NCBI RefSeq assembly: GCF_027172205.1
Contig: NC_070604.1
Location: 5,905,501-5,969,500 of the forward strand
From: Podarcis raffonei
Taxonomy: Eukaryota; Chordata; Lepidosauria; Squamata; Lacertidae
Direction of reading: 5' to 3'
DNA length: 64,000 nt
The position numbers and the translations under genes were made by a program. Below the pieces are notes generated by a model. The model worked only from the letters and a program-made list of their open reading frames with translations. It had not been told where the DNA came from and did not search any database. Below, one piece after another: positions 9,534 to 18,887 of this stretch. The first letter of the stretch is position 1; the number at the start of each line of letters is the position of its first letter.

Positions 9534-12500
9534 GTGAGCATGTTTAGGTATTCATACTTGCACAATGCTTCCAAGAAAAATGCTAAGGAGACTGGATTCT
9601 CACAGTCGAAGAGTGAATGATCATAGTGCAGAAATCATTTTTTATTTCCTTTTATACATCTCTTTCCATTGGCACATGTGACATGGTGGATAAGCAGTTT
9701 GGAAGAAACTTTAGGAGTTACCTGAATTAGAAACCAGAGCAAATACCTTGCAGCCTTTGACTGCCGTTCTGATTTAGTCACGCTTCTGCCTCTTCCTTTA
9801 AAATTGTTTTTATTGAACGTTGGTCAGGCTGGGTCAGAATGCAGGTGGGGAGGGATGATCAGTGAGAAGGATAACAGATTGCTACCCAGTGTTAGGCACA
9901 CTTAATTGGGAGTAAGCCTCATTGAACACCGTGGGGCTTTTGAGAAAATGCACATAGGGTTGTGCTGTGAATTCACGTTTTTTAGAGTTTCAGATTTATG
10001 GTATTTGCTACTATGGTAATATTGCAAGTGAATGAATGATGGACCCGCTTCCCTGAATGTATTCTTCAGGGTTGGGCAGCATTGTGGACTTTTCTGGAAA
10101 CCTATCCAAATGGTGCACAAGATAAATCTAGTTTGTTGGCTTAAATACGGGTGAACACTGCCTGAGCAACAGGAACATAAATAGTCCATGGGAGTGAGTG
10201 AATTTGCTTGAATGTAATTGGTCCGGGTCTTTCTATTTGGGTGTGTGTTTTGAGATTCCCAAATACATAAATAATTAGTGTCATTCGTGTGATGACCCTT
10301 CCAATTCTGCAGTTCTGTGTCATGGGTAGGCAAACTAAGGCCCGGGGGCCGGATTCGGCCCAGTCGCCTTCTAAATCCGGCCTGCCGACGGTCTGGGAAT
10401 CAGCGTGTTTTTACATGAGTAGAATGTGTCCTTTTATTTAAAACAAGTCTCTGGGTTATTTGTGGGGCATAGGAATTCGTTCATCCCCTCCCAAAAAATA
10501 TAGTCCGGCCCCCCACAAGGTCTGAGGGACGGTGGACCGGCCCCCTGCTGAAAAAGTTTGCTGACCCCTGATGTCATTTCCATCAGAATGCTGGTTTTCA
10601 TTCCTCCATCCTTCAAATTAACCCAGGTTCACTTATTTCTGGGGGGGAAGCCATTGAGCTTAAAAGAAAAGAAAGAAACAAACAATTGTCAACAGCCTCC
10701 TTGCTAATTAAACCCCCACCTATATTGGAATATTCTTTCTTTGTAAATAAAAAAAAAGCCTGCCTTTCTTGCCTGACCTCTTTTTTAAAAATGACTTGCA
10801 CAGGTGACCTCAGCAGAAGACTCCGATTCTGCAGAGCCGCTTCAGGGGTTGCTGGAAATCACAACCAAAGCTATGGACTCAACATTTTACAGCCCTCCCA
10901 CCAAACCCCTCTACAGCCTCGATGCCGATGAGAGGAGCCAAGTGACAGTTGCGCCTTATTCATCCACTCCCAAACACCCGCCAGGTAAAATAAACCACCG
11001 TTTTGATGCTGTGACACCTGCGTTCCCTCGGACTAGCTTCACCTTACAGCCTTCAGAAGACTCCGGTTTTGATCAGCAGGGGATGGCGAGATCAAAGAGC
11101 TTTTGGGGGGCCGGGGCTCTTTCGTTGTCCCCTGAAACATCTGCTCCCTGGCAGCTGCCTAGTCTCCCTGACACTTCAGGAAACCACATGCTGGGCGCAC
11201 CCGGGCACATAGCTTTGGATAGCTCCCCCACAGTGGGTCACATGAGAAAGATGTCCTCCTTCCAGGCGGACTACTGGGCGTGTGCCATACCCGATTGCTT
11301 GCCCCCATCGCCAGACCGCCAGTCGCCCCATTGGGACCCTAATAAAGAATATGAGGACTTGCTTGATTACACCTATCCTTTGAGGCCGAAGCACAAGCTT
11401 GCAAAGAACCCCAGAGAGTCTTCTGTCCACGATTCTGGGGTTGACCTCAATAGCCTTTCCATTTCTCCTGAAAGTACCTTGAAGTCCATGAACCTGCAAG
11501 GACAGGAACCCCTGGGTGCAGAGATCCCACACTCAGAGGGCTTTCCAACCCCTTTATTGGAAAAGTCAGAATGCCCCCTTCCAGTTTCTCACTACAGACT
11601 CTCACCTGTTGGGAAAGTGTCCTTTTCTGATGGTGTTCCCTCTCCTGGGAGAACTCGCATCTCTGGAGAGATAGCGCATGGCTTGTCTCCTATGTGCCCA
11701 CGACCAGTTCCATTTGATTCATGCAGCTTGGATGAAAGACGCTGGGACACAAGGGGATATGGCTGCCTTACAAAGAGAGATGCTGTCAGTAGCAACTTCA
11801 TACGCTCCACAAGAGTGCTGCCTTTACAAAACGGGAGTTCCAGTGATGAAGAGTATCTCTCCTTACCACCCAGGCTCAAGGAGTTAGAGACGTTGGCTCA
11901 GCAGCTGACTGAGCTTTCACTGATCATAAGGAACCCTGAACATTTTGCATATGCCGATGTGAATGGAGAGCAGCTTCCACTGGAGGCTCAGAGAGATGGT
12001 GGAGCCAGCAAGAATCAGTGGGAAACAGATGGTGATTCTTGTCATACGTGTAGCTTCCATGAACACATTGAAGAAGACCTTCCGAGCAACCAAAGCTGCC
12101 AGGACCAGGAGGGGTTTCCAGGAGAGGCTGCTAGTAGCATTGACTTGCTCAAGACAAGATTCCTCGAGAGCGGAGGTCATCATGTCGAGCAAGAGACAAC
12201 CCGATGCAGAGACTCCCTTGCACTGCATATGAGGGTAAATAAAATAAATCCAAACCTGAACAGCAAAATGCCAGTTGTGTCATATGATACTTAGATTTGA
12301 AAGTGGCCAAAGGGAGTGTGCGACTTTTGAAGGGCTGAAAGACCTGAAGGCCTGGCTGCTTGTCCCTGTGTAGACCTGTATTATCACTTATATAATAATA
12401 ACAATTTATTATGTACCCCGCCCATCTGGCTGGGTTTCCCCAGCCACTCTGTGTGGCTTCCAACAAAATATTAAAATACAATAGTAAGTCAAACATTAAA

Positions 12501-15500
12501 AGCTTCCCTAAACAGGGCTGCCTTCAGATGTCTTCTAAAAGTCTGGTAGTTGTTTTTCTCTTTGTCATCTGGTGGGAGGGCGTTCCACAGGGCAGGTGCC
12601 ACTACCGAGAAGGCCCTCTGCCTGGTTCCCTGTGACTTGGCTTCTCGCAAGGAGGGAACTGCCAGAAGGCCCTCAGCACTGGATCTCAGTGTCCGGGCTG
12701 AACGATGGGGGTGGAGACGCTCCTTCAGGTATACTGGACTGAGGCCGTTTAGGGCTTTAAAGGTCAGCACCAACACTTTGAATTCTGTTTGGAAACGTAC
12801 TGGGAGGCAATGTAGGTATTTCAGGACTGGTGTTATGTGGTCTCGGTGGCCACTCCCAGTCACCAGTCTAGCTGCCACAGTCCGGATTAGTTGTAGTTTC
12901 TGGGTCACCTTCAAAGGTAGCCCCACGCAGAGCACATTGCAGTAGGTCATCTGGGGCAAGTTTATGTGTAGCACAACCTACCTAATGTCATAGGGCAGGG
13001 ACCTGAAAACAGGCATTTTCTGCTCCTGCACCGTGCCTGTCTCTGTACCATTTGTGAAGCAGCAGCCACCAGTATTGTATTTAATGTTAATTCTGGAAGT
13101 GTCCCTTCCAACACTACAATTCTGTGGTTCTATGATATTTGAGGCGGGTATCATAATGGTGTATATTTTGCTCTAGGAGGCTAAGTTAGGTCACTATCGA
13201 GAATACACTTCCAGAATTAACACTGAATACATTACTTCTGGTAATTGAGCCACTGTAGTCACTTGAGGGTTGTGAAAATTTGTGTCCCAGGCTTTTTGGA
13301 CTCGTCTAGTTTTCTGCTCTCCCACCCCACTACTGCTTCTAACCTGGGAACTGAAAACCCCCCAAACAGTTTTACAGTTATGCCTATAAAACTGAATTTT
13401 ACTATGTCTTATGCATATAATGGGTGTCTTTGTCCTGATTCATCCAAGTAGATATTTTGCTGTCAACTAGAAGAGCTCATTTGTTGGCTGCACAAAGTAG
13501 CAGAAGTTACAGACAACTGGATTCCTCCCAAGCCAGATGTTGGAAGTGTCAAGGCAGCGTTACAAAGCTACCTGGTAATTCCTTCCCCCCTTTTTCCTCC
13601 TTAACTGTGGATTTGAGTAGCTCTGAGGTCACTGGGCTTCATTATGTAGGAGCAACTGACTGCTGAAAAGAGGCCCAATTCAAATCAAATAATCCCTTAC
13701 GCAGACCCCTGTGAGAAATAAGAAAAGGCTACAGCCCCACTGTGGCCTATCAGTTTGGAAGAATGCCTATTTTAGAAAGCTCTTAGTCCACATCATGAAA
13801 CACCAGTCTCCCTTGTCCCCCCGCCCCCTCAAATGTATAAATCAGTGGAATACGGTATTGGGAAAATGTATATTCTCGCCATGTGCTCACCCTCCTAGGA
13901 GAGTTCTGCTGTTCTTGGTGTACAGTTGGTAGTAACCCGGGGGCAGATAGGCTAAGAGCAACCTTTTTCAGCCGTGGGCCTGTCCACCATCCCTCAGACC
14001 ATGGGGTGGGCCGGACTATATTTTTGGAAAAAAAATATGAATGAATTCTTATGCCCCACAAATAACCCAGAGATGCATTTTAAATAAAAGCACACATTCT
14101 ACTCATGTAAAAACATCAGGCAGGCCCCACAAATCACCCAGAGATGCATTTTAAATAAAAGGACACATTCTACTCATGTAAAAACACACTGATTCCTGGA
14201 CTGTCCATGGGCCGGATTGAGAAGGCAATTGGGCCGCATCCGGCCCCCGGGCCTTAGGTTGCCTACCCCTGGCTGAGAGCATTGTGATCCCTGTTTCATC
14301 AGAGCAGCTCACACAACTGATATTCCTGCGCCCTCCTTGCTGCCCACCCCTGACAGCCGTAACCCTGTCCAGAGATTCAGAGGGCCCTCCTGAACAGTCG
14401 AGGCTGCATTGCACAGGGCTGCAGTACAAAGGGGGAAATTGCCTAGACTCTGGCAGCGGGATCTTTCAGCAATGGGAGCTTCTGCTGGCAGACGACCCCT
14501 CCTCTCAATTTTAGCTGACTTCCCCTCCTATTTTGCACTGCAGAACTGTACACCACAGCCTCTGCTGTTTCGGAGTGCCCCATTGCCTCCATAGATAGGG
14601 TTTTTTTAATTTTTGTTAAGTACAGCAGCTGCAGGCAGAGGAGGGAAAGAAAAATGGGATACACAGGCTGTCTTCTCACACCGTTGGATCCAACCTATAA
14701 CTTTTAAATACATTTTGCAGAACCTATGTGCCCACTTGTGGGTAATGAGTAATTTTTCTTTAGAAAGGTAAATGTAAAGGACCCCTGACAGTTAAGTCCA
14801 GTCGTGGATGACTGGGGTTGTGGCAGTCATCTCGCTTTATTGGCCGAGGGAGCTGGCATACAGCTTCTGGGTCATGTGGCCAGCATGACAGCTGCTTCTG
14901 GTAAAACCAGAGCAGCACACGGAAACGCCGTTTACCTTCCAGCCAGAGCGGTACCTATTTATCTACTTGCACTTTGATGTGCTTTCGAACTGCTAGGTTG
15001 GCAGGAGCAGGGACTGAGCAATAGGAGCTCACCCCATCACAGGGATTCGAACCGCCGACCTTCTGATCGGCAAGCTCAAGGCTCAGTGGTTTACACCACA
15101 GCGCCACCCGCGTCCCTAATTTTTCTTTACTCATTAATTGATTTTTAATGCTTTGGCTTTGAATATTGTTGCTCATGACATCCATCACATTTCTATGCAG
15201 GAGTTCAAAAAGGATTTAGCTGACCACCAGACACTGACTGAAAATGTCTTGCAAGATGGAGATAAGCTTCTCAAATGCATGGTATCAGATTCACCAGGTG
15301 AGGGGAGAGACAACTATAAGGGGGAAACAGAACCAGAATACGGTGGGGGGGAGGACAGGGGGACTGCAGGCCACCAGATCAGACCTTGTAATATTTTTCT
15401 GAAACTCCTCCACCTTCTCCCACTGGGTTTTCAACTTTCTAAGCTTTCAAGATATTTGGCATGAATCCTGCCAAATATAGTTTTCAAGTCTCATCTGTTT

Positions 15501-18000
15501 AAACAGAGCAAACTTAAGCACATATTTGATGTTCTCATAGAAAGCTGTAGGATTTCAGAATGCTTTATTTTTGCTGAAATATGCCCAGTGTTACCTTCTT
15601 TTTACTATATAAAGGCTGAAAAACTAGGAAGCACTGTGACTGAGCTGTGACCTGAGCACGTGTGTGTTCGCTAATAGAAAATGGAGCTTTGGGGTAGTGC
15701 TTTTTGGTGAATCCTTGTTAGTTTCATCCACTTGAGAAAGCTGCTATAACTTGTACAGCACCATCTCTCTATTCAAAGCATGCACCATAATCTACTCTTC
15801 TTTCTCTTATCCTCTAGTTATTTATTGCAAGCGAATCAGAACGCTTAATGCCTCTTCTTGTGGTCATTTCTAACAGTGTTATTGTTAAGGAGAAACATCA
15901 CATAATCCGGATCTTAAATTTGTATTAACCCTTGCTTCTAGTTTTACAGAACACTCTCGGCTTGATCGCCAAACAATCTGACAGGCTTGAAAGCCATGCT
16001 GAACGCCTGTATGAGACTCTCCTAGCAGCTATGGACACTCTTGGCGATGGCTTGATAAAGAATTGTGATGCTCAGCAAACGGCTGCCCAGGCAGAGTCGT
16101 CAAGGTGGGTAAGCGGAAGAGAAGATGTGAGGGTGGACGTTAATGAATGTCTTCTTGTGTGCTGGCAAGTAAGGAAGCAGACAGAGCTTTCACCAAGCTT
16201 GCCTGGCTCCAAGGGCGTTTGAAGTTCCTTAAATAGTAAACCTGCACCCTCTCATGAATTGACGCTCATCTTGAGCTTTTCGTAGGGACGCAGGTGGCGC
16301 TGTGGGTTTAACCATAGAGCCTAGGACTTGCCGATCAGAAGGTCAGTGCAAGTAGATAAATAGGTACCGCTCCGGCGGGAAGGTAAACGGCGTTTCCGTG
16401 CGCTGCTCTGGTTTGCCAGAAGCGGCTTAGTCCTGCTGGCCAAATGACCCGGAAGTTGTACGCCGGCTCCCTTGGCCAGTAAAGCGAGATGAGCGCCGCA
16501 ACTCCAGAGTCGGTCACAACTGGACCTAATGGTCAGGGGTCCCTTTACCTTTACTTAGGCAGATGCACCCAGTTTTCCTGGGGTGGATATAAGGGTATAA
16601 ACGTTTTAAGAAATGTCCTCAAGGTTATAATGAATTAAGGTGGAAAGGGTGGTCTGCAGGGGCAGCCCGGGATATTTTGCCACTGTAGGCAAAAGTCCCC
16701 CCCCCCCCAGAACCAGGCCCCCTCCCTGCCCCCACTGTCACACCCCTGCAGGTTGTCCTTCGGTTCTTATGACTGCGAAAGACTCCTTCCTGCCGGCTGG
16801 TCTCAACTGGGCTGGGTGAGCCAATGATCTGATTCTGTGCAAAGCAGTTTCCTCTGCTCCTAATGGGAAATTTGGATCCAAGGTCTAGCACTTTGCACCT
16901 GAAGGGACCTCCATTGGCCCTTTTATTCCTCTTTTTGTCCCTGCTCTTTGTGGATAGAGTGACTTCATTAAATAAGGGACAGGGCTTCTGCACTGTTAAT
17001 AGCTGCCAAGAAGAGTGAATTTACATGACTATCTGCATCTCTTGAAACTACCTCTTCTACACAACAATTAAAGGTTCAGGAGCCTTTGTTCTTTTTTAAC
17101 CTGCCATCTTTAGGTGAATCATTAAGGCTGCAATCCTGTACCCAGTTTCCGCAGAGTAAGCCCCACTGAATTTAGCGGGACTTACATTGATCAGAGGGAC
17201 GTGGGTGGCGCTGTGGGTTAAACCAGAGAGCCTAGCATTTGCCCATCAGAAGGTCAGTGGTTCGAATCCCCACAACGGGGTGAGCTCCCATGTAGAAATG
17301 TAGAGCTTAGGTTGAAGTTTATCTGTACCTGTAAGGTAAAGGTCCAGTTGTGACCGACTCTGGGGTTGTGGCGCTCATCTCGCTTTATTGGCCCCCTTTA
17401 TTGGCCAGTGTACAGTTTTTGGGTCATGTGGCCAGCATGACTAAGCCGCTTCTGGCAAACCAGAGCAGCGCACGGAAACGCCGTTTACCTTCCCACCGGA
17501 GCGGTACCTATTTATCTACTTGCACTTTGACGTGCTTTCGAACTGCTAGGTTGGCAGGAGCTGGGACCGAGCAACGGGAGCCATGTAACTTAAGAGGGCT
17601 ACTTTGCAATGTAACTGAGGCATCATCATCATCATCATCATTTATTCCCCACCCATCTGCCCGAGTTTCCCAGCCGCTCTGGGTTTCTCCAGCCACTTTA
17701 TGTCCTGAGGAACTTTTGGTTGTAAATAAAAGCATACTAACCCCCCCCCCCAATTATTTAAAGTTATTTAAATCCCATAGAGCAAATGAATGCTTGGTAC
17801 CATGGGCAATTTTCAGTGTGTAGTCTAAAGGCATTTGACGCAGCAGCCTTGCTGAAGTGAAGCACGTCTGCTCATCCTAAGTCTATTTAGTTTGAAGTCC
17901 ACAATGGAAAAAAGACAGGACACATTTGTTAACTTGCAGATTACTTTATTTCAGATAATGCCTCTGTGTGGAATTTCACAGGCCTTCTTTCCCTGAATGA
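9156..18000 (+). CDS. CEP68: CEP68, centrosomal protein of 68 kDa (six coding exons)
   Basis: Coding exons: 9156-9533, 10804-12234, 13452-13574, 15201-15297, 15942-16104 and 17982-18000; together 2,211 nt, 736 residues plus stop, with matching phases at each junction. The human protein is about 757 aa. CEP68 belongs to the fibrous linker that tethers the two centrosomes and to the pericentriolar material. Recognition rests on an N-terminus MALEVEKSPFEAS like human MALGEEK, a strongly conserved block at about residues 276-322 (FQADYWACAIPDCLPPSPDR, then NKEYEDLLDYTYPLRP), an acidic SSDEEYLSLPPRL motif near 471, and a helical C-terminal (spectrin-like) region at about 604-730 (FCCQLEELICWL, EFKKDLADHQTLTE, LIAKQSDRLESHAERLY). 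DSGVDLNS at 336-343 resembles the beta-TrCP-type degron of the human protein. It is convergent with RAB1A, as in mammals. No break is seen. Confidence 0.95.
10321..10570 (+). mobile_element. hAT-type MITE (family 'GGTAGGCAAACTAAGG'), copy 2
   Basis: Starts 'catgggtaggcaaactaagg' and ends 'gtttgctgacccctg'. The interior matches the other copies ('gtgtttttacatgagtagaa', 'ggttatttgtggggcatagg'). The flanks do not show a clear 8-bp duplication. Confidence 0.8.
10804..12234 (+). CDS. CEP68: CEP68 large central exon
   Basis: Acceptor 'tgcacag|gtgacc', donor 'atgagg|gtaaat'; 477 codons, phase 0. It contains the conserved block QADYWACAIPDCLPPSPDRQ, the DSGVDLNS motif, a run of Ser/Pro-rich low-complexity sequence, and the SSDEEYLSLPPRL motif. 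The open frame runs on 60 nt into the intron; the splice is preferred because the next exon aligns perfectly with human CEP68 across the junction (…HMR|IFCCQLEEL). Confidence 0.93.
12378..12960 (-). mobile_element. L2-like LINE 3' end with open reverse-transcriptase tail
   Basis: The minus strand encodes an unbroken stretch typical of the L2/CR1-clade polymerase C-terminus: QLIRTVAARLVTGSGHRDHI, TPVLKYLHCLPVRFQTEFKV, LTFKALNGLSPVYLKERL and FSVVAPALWNALPPDDKE. It ends in the 3' UTR 'gaaacccagccagatgggcg' and an ATT-rich tail. It lies in the CEP68 intron after the large exon and is opposite in orientation to the gene. Confidence 0.88.
13085..13136 (+). repeat. CR1-type 3' end fragment
   Basis: 'cccttccaacactacaattc' followed by 'tgtggttctatgat' is the standard CR1-type terminal motif. 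Confidence 0.5.
13452..13574 (+). CDS. CEP68: CEP68 exon encoding the start of the C-terminal helical region
   Basis: Acceptor 'catccaagtag', donor 'tacctg|gtaatt'; 41 codons, phase 0 at both ends. FCCQLEELICWL is nearly identical to human CEP68 (FCCQLEELICWLY), followed by VAEVTDN versus human VADVTDH. The exon was found by this match, since its open frame is short. Confidence 0.93.
13959..14271 (-). mobile_element. hAT-type MITE, copy 3, with internal tandem duplication
   Basis: Minus-strand copy of the 'GGTAGGCAAACTAAGG' family. It is flanked by GCTAAGAG (13951-13958) and GCTGAGAG (14272-14279), an 8-bp duplication with one mismatch. About 72 bp of the interior ('gccccacaaataacccagag ... 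gtaaaaacat') is present twice in tandem (about 14,054-14,196), which other copies lack. Confidence 0.82.
14764..15116 (-). repeat. Sauria-type SINE, near full length
   Basis: Plus-strand reading starts with the inverted tail 'aaaggtaaatgtaaaggacc' and ends with the inverted head 'gcgccacccgcgtccc'. It sits about 85 bp upstream of the CEP68 exon at 15,201. Confidence 0.9.
15201..15297 (+). CDS. CEP68: CEP68 exon (EFKKDLADHQTLTE)
   Basis: Acceptor 'tttctatgcag|gagttc', donor 'tcaccag|gtgagg'; 97 nt, entered in phase 0 and leaving one base of the next codon. The product EFKKDLADHQTLTENVLQ aligns with human QFKKDIDEHQSLTESVLQ. Confidence 0.93.
15942..16104 (+). CDS. CEP68: CEP68 exon (spectrin-like C-terminal helix)
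   Basis: Acceptor 'cttgcttctag', donor 'tcaag|gtgggt'; 163 nt. IAKQSDRLESHAERLYETLL matches human IAKQSGELESHADRLYDSIL. The frame stays open for a further 39 codons past the donor, so an intron-retained isoform with a different tail is possible. Confidence 0.92.
16285..16555 (+). repeat. Sauria-type SINE with an internal deletion
   Basis: The head 'gggacgcaggtggcgctgtg' runs into 'cagaaggtca' and then jumps straight to 'gtgcaagtagataaatagg', missing roughly 80 bases between the B box and the body. The tail 'ccctttacctttac' is intact. It lies in the last CEP68 intron. Confidence 0.88.
17196..17290 (+). repeat. Sauria-type SINE head fragment
   Basis: Only the tRNA-like head is present ('gggacgtgggtggcgctgtg' to 'ggtgagctccca'). 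About 40 bp later an inverted SINE body begins. Confidence 0.8.
17331..17580 (-). repeat. Sauria-type SINE body and tail fragment, inverted
   Basis: Plus-strand reading runs from the inverted tail 'aaggtaaaggtccagttgtg' to 'gggaccgagcaacgggag' and stops where the head should start. Together with 17,196-17,290 this gives one head and one inverted body, as if a SINE had been broken and rearranged. Confidence 0.82.
17621..17696 (-). repeat. L2-like LINE 3' end fragment with ATC repeat
   Basis: A (ATC)n tract (about 17,629-17,651) followed by 'ccccacccatctgcccgagt', a decayed form of the 'cccgcccatctggctgggtt' L2-type end seen at 12,420. Confidence 0.6.
17982..18000 (+). CDS. CEP68: CEP68 terminal coding exon (five codons and stop)
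   Basis: Acceptor 'ggaatttcacag|gcc'. The split codon AG|G gives Arg, followed by PSFPE and TGA at 17,998-18,000. The tail does not resemble what I recall of the human C-terminus, so this splice choice is an inference from phase and from the polyadenylation signal downstream. The alternative is read-through of the donor at 16,105. Confidence 0.6.
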
Positions 18001-18385
18001 AAGAGCTGCTTCAGTAAGGAGTTCGAGGAAATATTAAAGTGCTCTCGACAGTGTGTTGAAGCCTGGAAGCTATATGTGACCTCTCGCAGCGTCACCAAGA
18101 TTTGTTTCCAAGTTCAGGTGTTACAGCAACTGGCTCCATCTCTGGCGCCATTTGGGAGTATGCTGGATGTCCACAGATGTTGGTGTGGTCATTGACTTAA
18201 TGATGAACTGCCTCTAAAGTTGGGTGCCCTTTTTTATGTTACCGTTGTTCAAGTGAACAATTAGAAGTCTCCAGTGCCTGGTCCTTTAATGTACTTGGGT
18301 TTTCCTTTGAAATATGGTTCGTTTGTTTACATGTAATTTCTATGGAAGACTACATTTCAAATAAAAGAATTTTATCACCATATAT
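18001..18385 (+). other. CEP68: Probable CEP68 3' UTR
   Basis: Sequence after the inferred stop. It is free of recognisable repeats and ends just after an AATAAA at 18,360-18,365. Confidence 0.55.
18360..18365 (+). terminator. CEP68: Polyadenylation signal, probable CEP68 end
   Basis: AATAAA within 'tttcaaataaaagaatt', about 360 nt downstream of the inferred stop codon. Confidence 0.55.
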
Positions 18386-18716
18386 ATTAAAGAAAGCACT
18401 GGCAATGAGTGATTTCAGTACACCTGCCATCTCCCTGTCACACAGTGACCTCTAAGAAGACATGGATAACTTCACCTGATGCTTTTTAAAGGAATAGTGC
18501 CATGGCTGGTTTGTTCTTTGGTTAATCATTCGTAGAGGTTCTCTAGCAAACTGCTGTTTAAGAGCTGCTGATTTTCTGTGGAGTACAGAGAACTTATCCT
18601 TATAGCTCTTTTGAAGAATTGCTATGTGGTTTGCTAATGCCTCGTTTCATAAGAGGAATGAGACTGCAGGCCTACGCTGCCTCCTTGTATTTGCTTCCAT
18701 TTTCAGCTACAGTATA

Positions 18717-18887
18717 CCGTATTTTTCGCTCTATAACATGCACCCGACCATAACACGCACGTAGTTTTTAGAGGAGGAAAATCCGTAGGCATGCCACCCG
18801 TAGGCATTCCCTCCATAACACGCACAGACATTTCCCCTTACTTTCTAGGAGGAAAAAAGTGAGTGTTATGGTGCAAAAAATAGGGTA
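18717..18887. mobile_element. Palindromic TA-flanked MITE, short relative of 3,990-4,931
   Basis: Left end 'ccgtatttttcgctctataa', right end 'tggtgcaaaaaatagggta'. The inner arms carry 'acacgcac' and 'aggaggaaaa' motifs in inverted order. It has no nested SINE. Confidence 0.65.
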
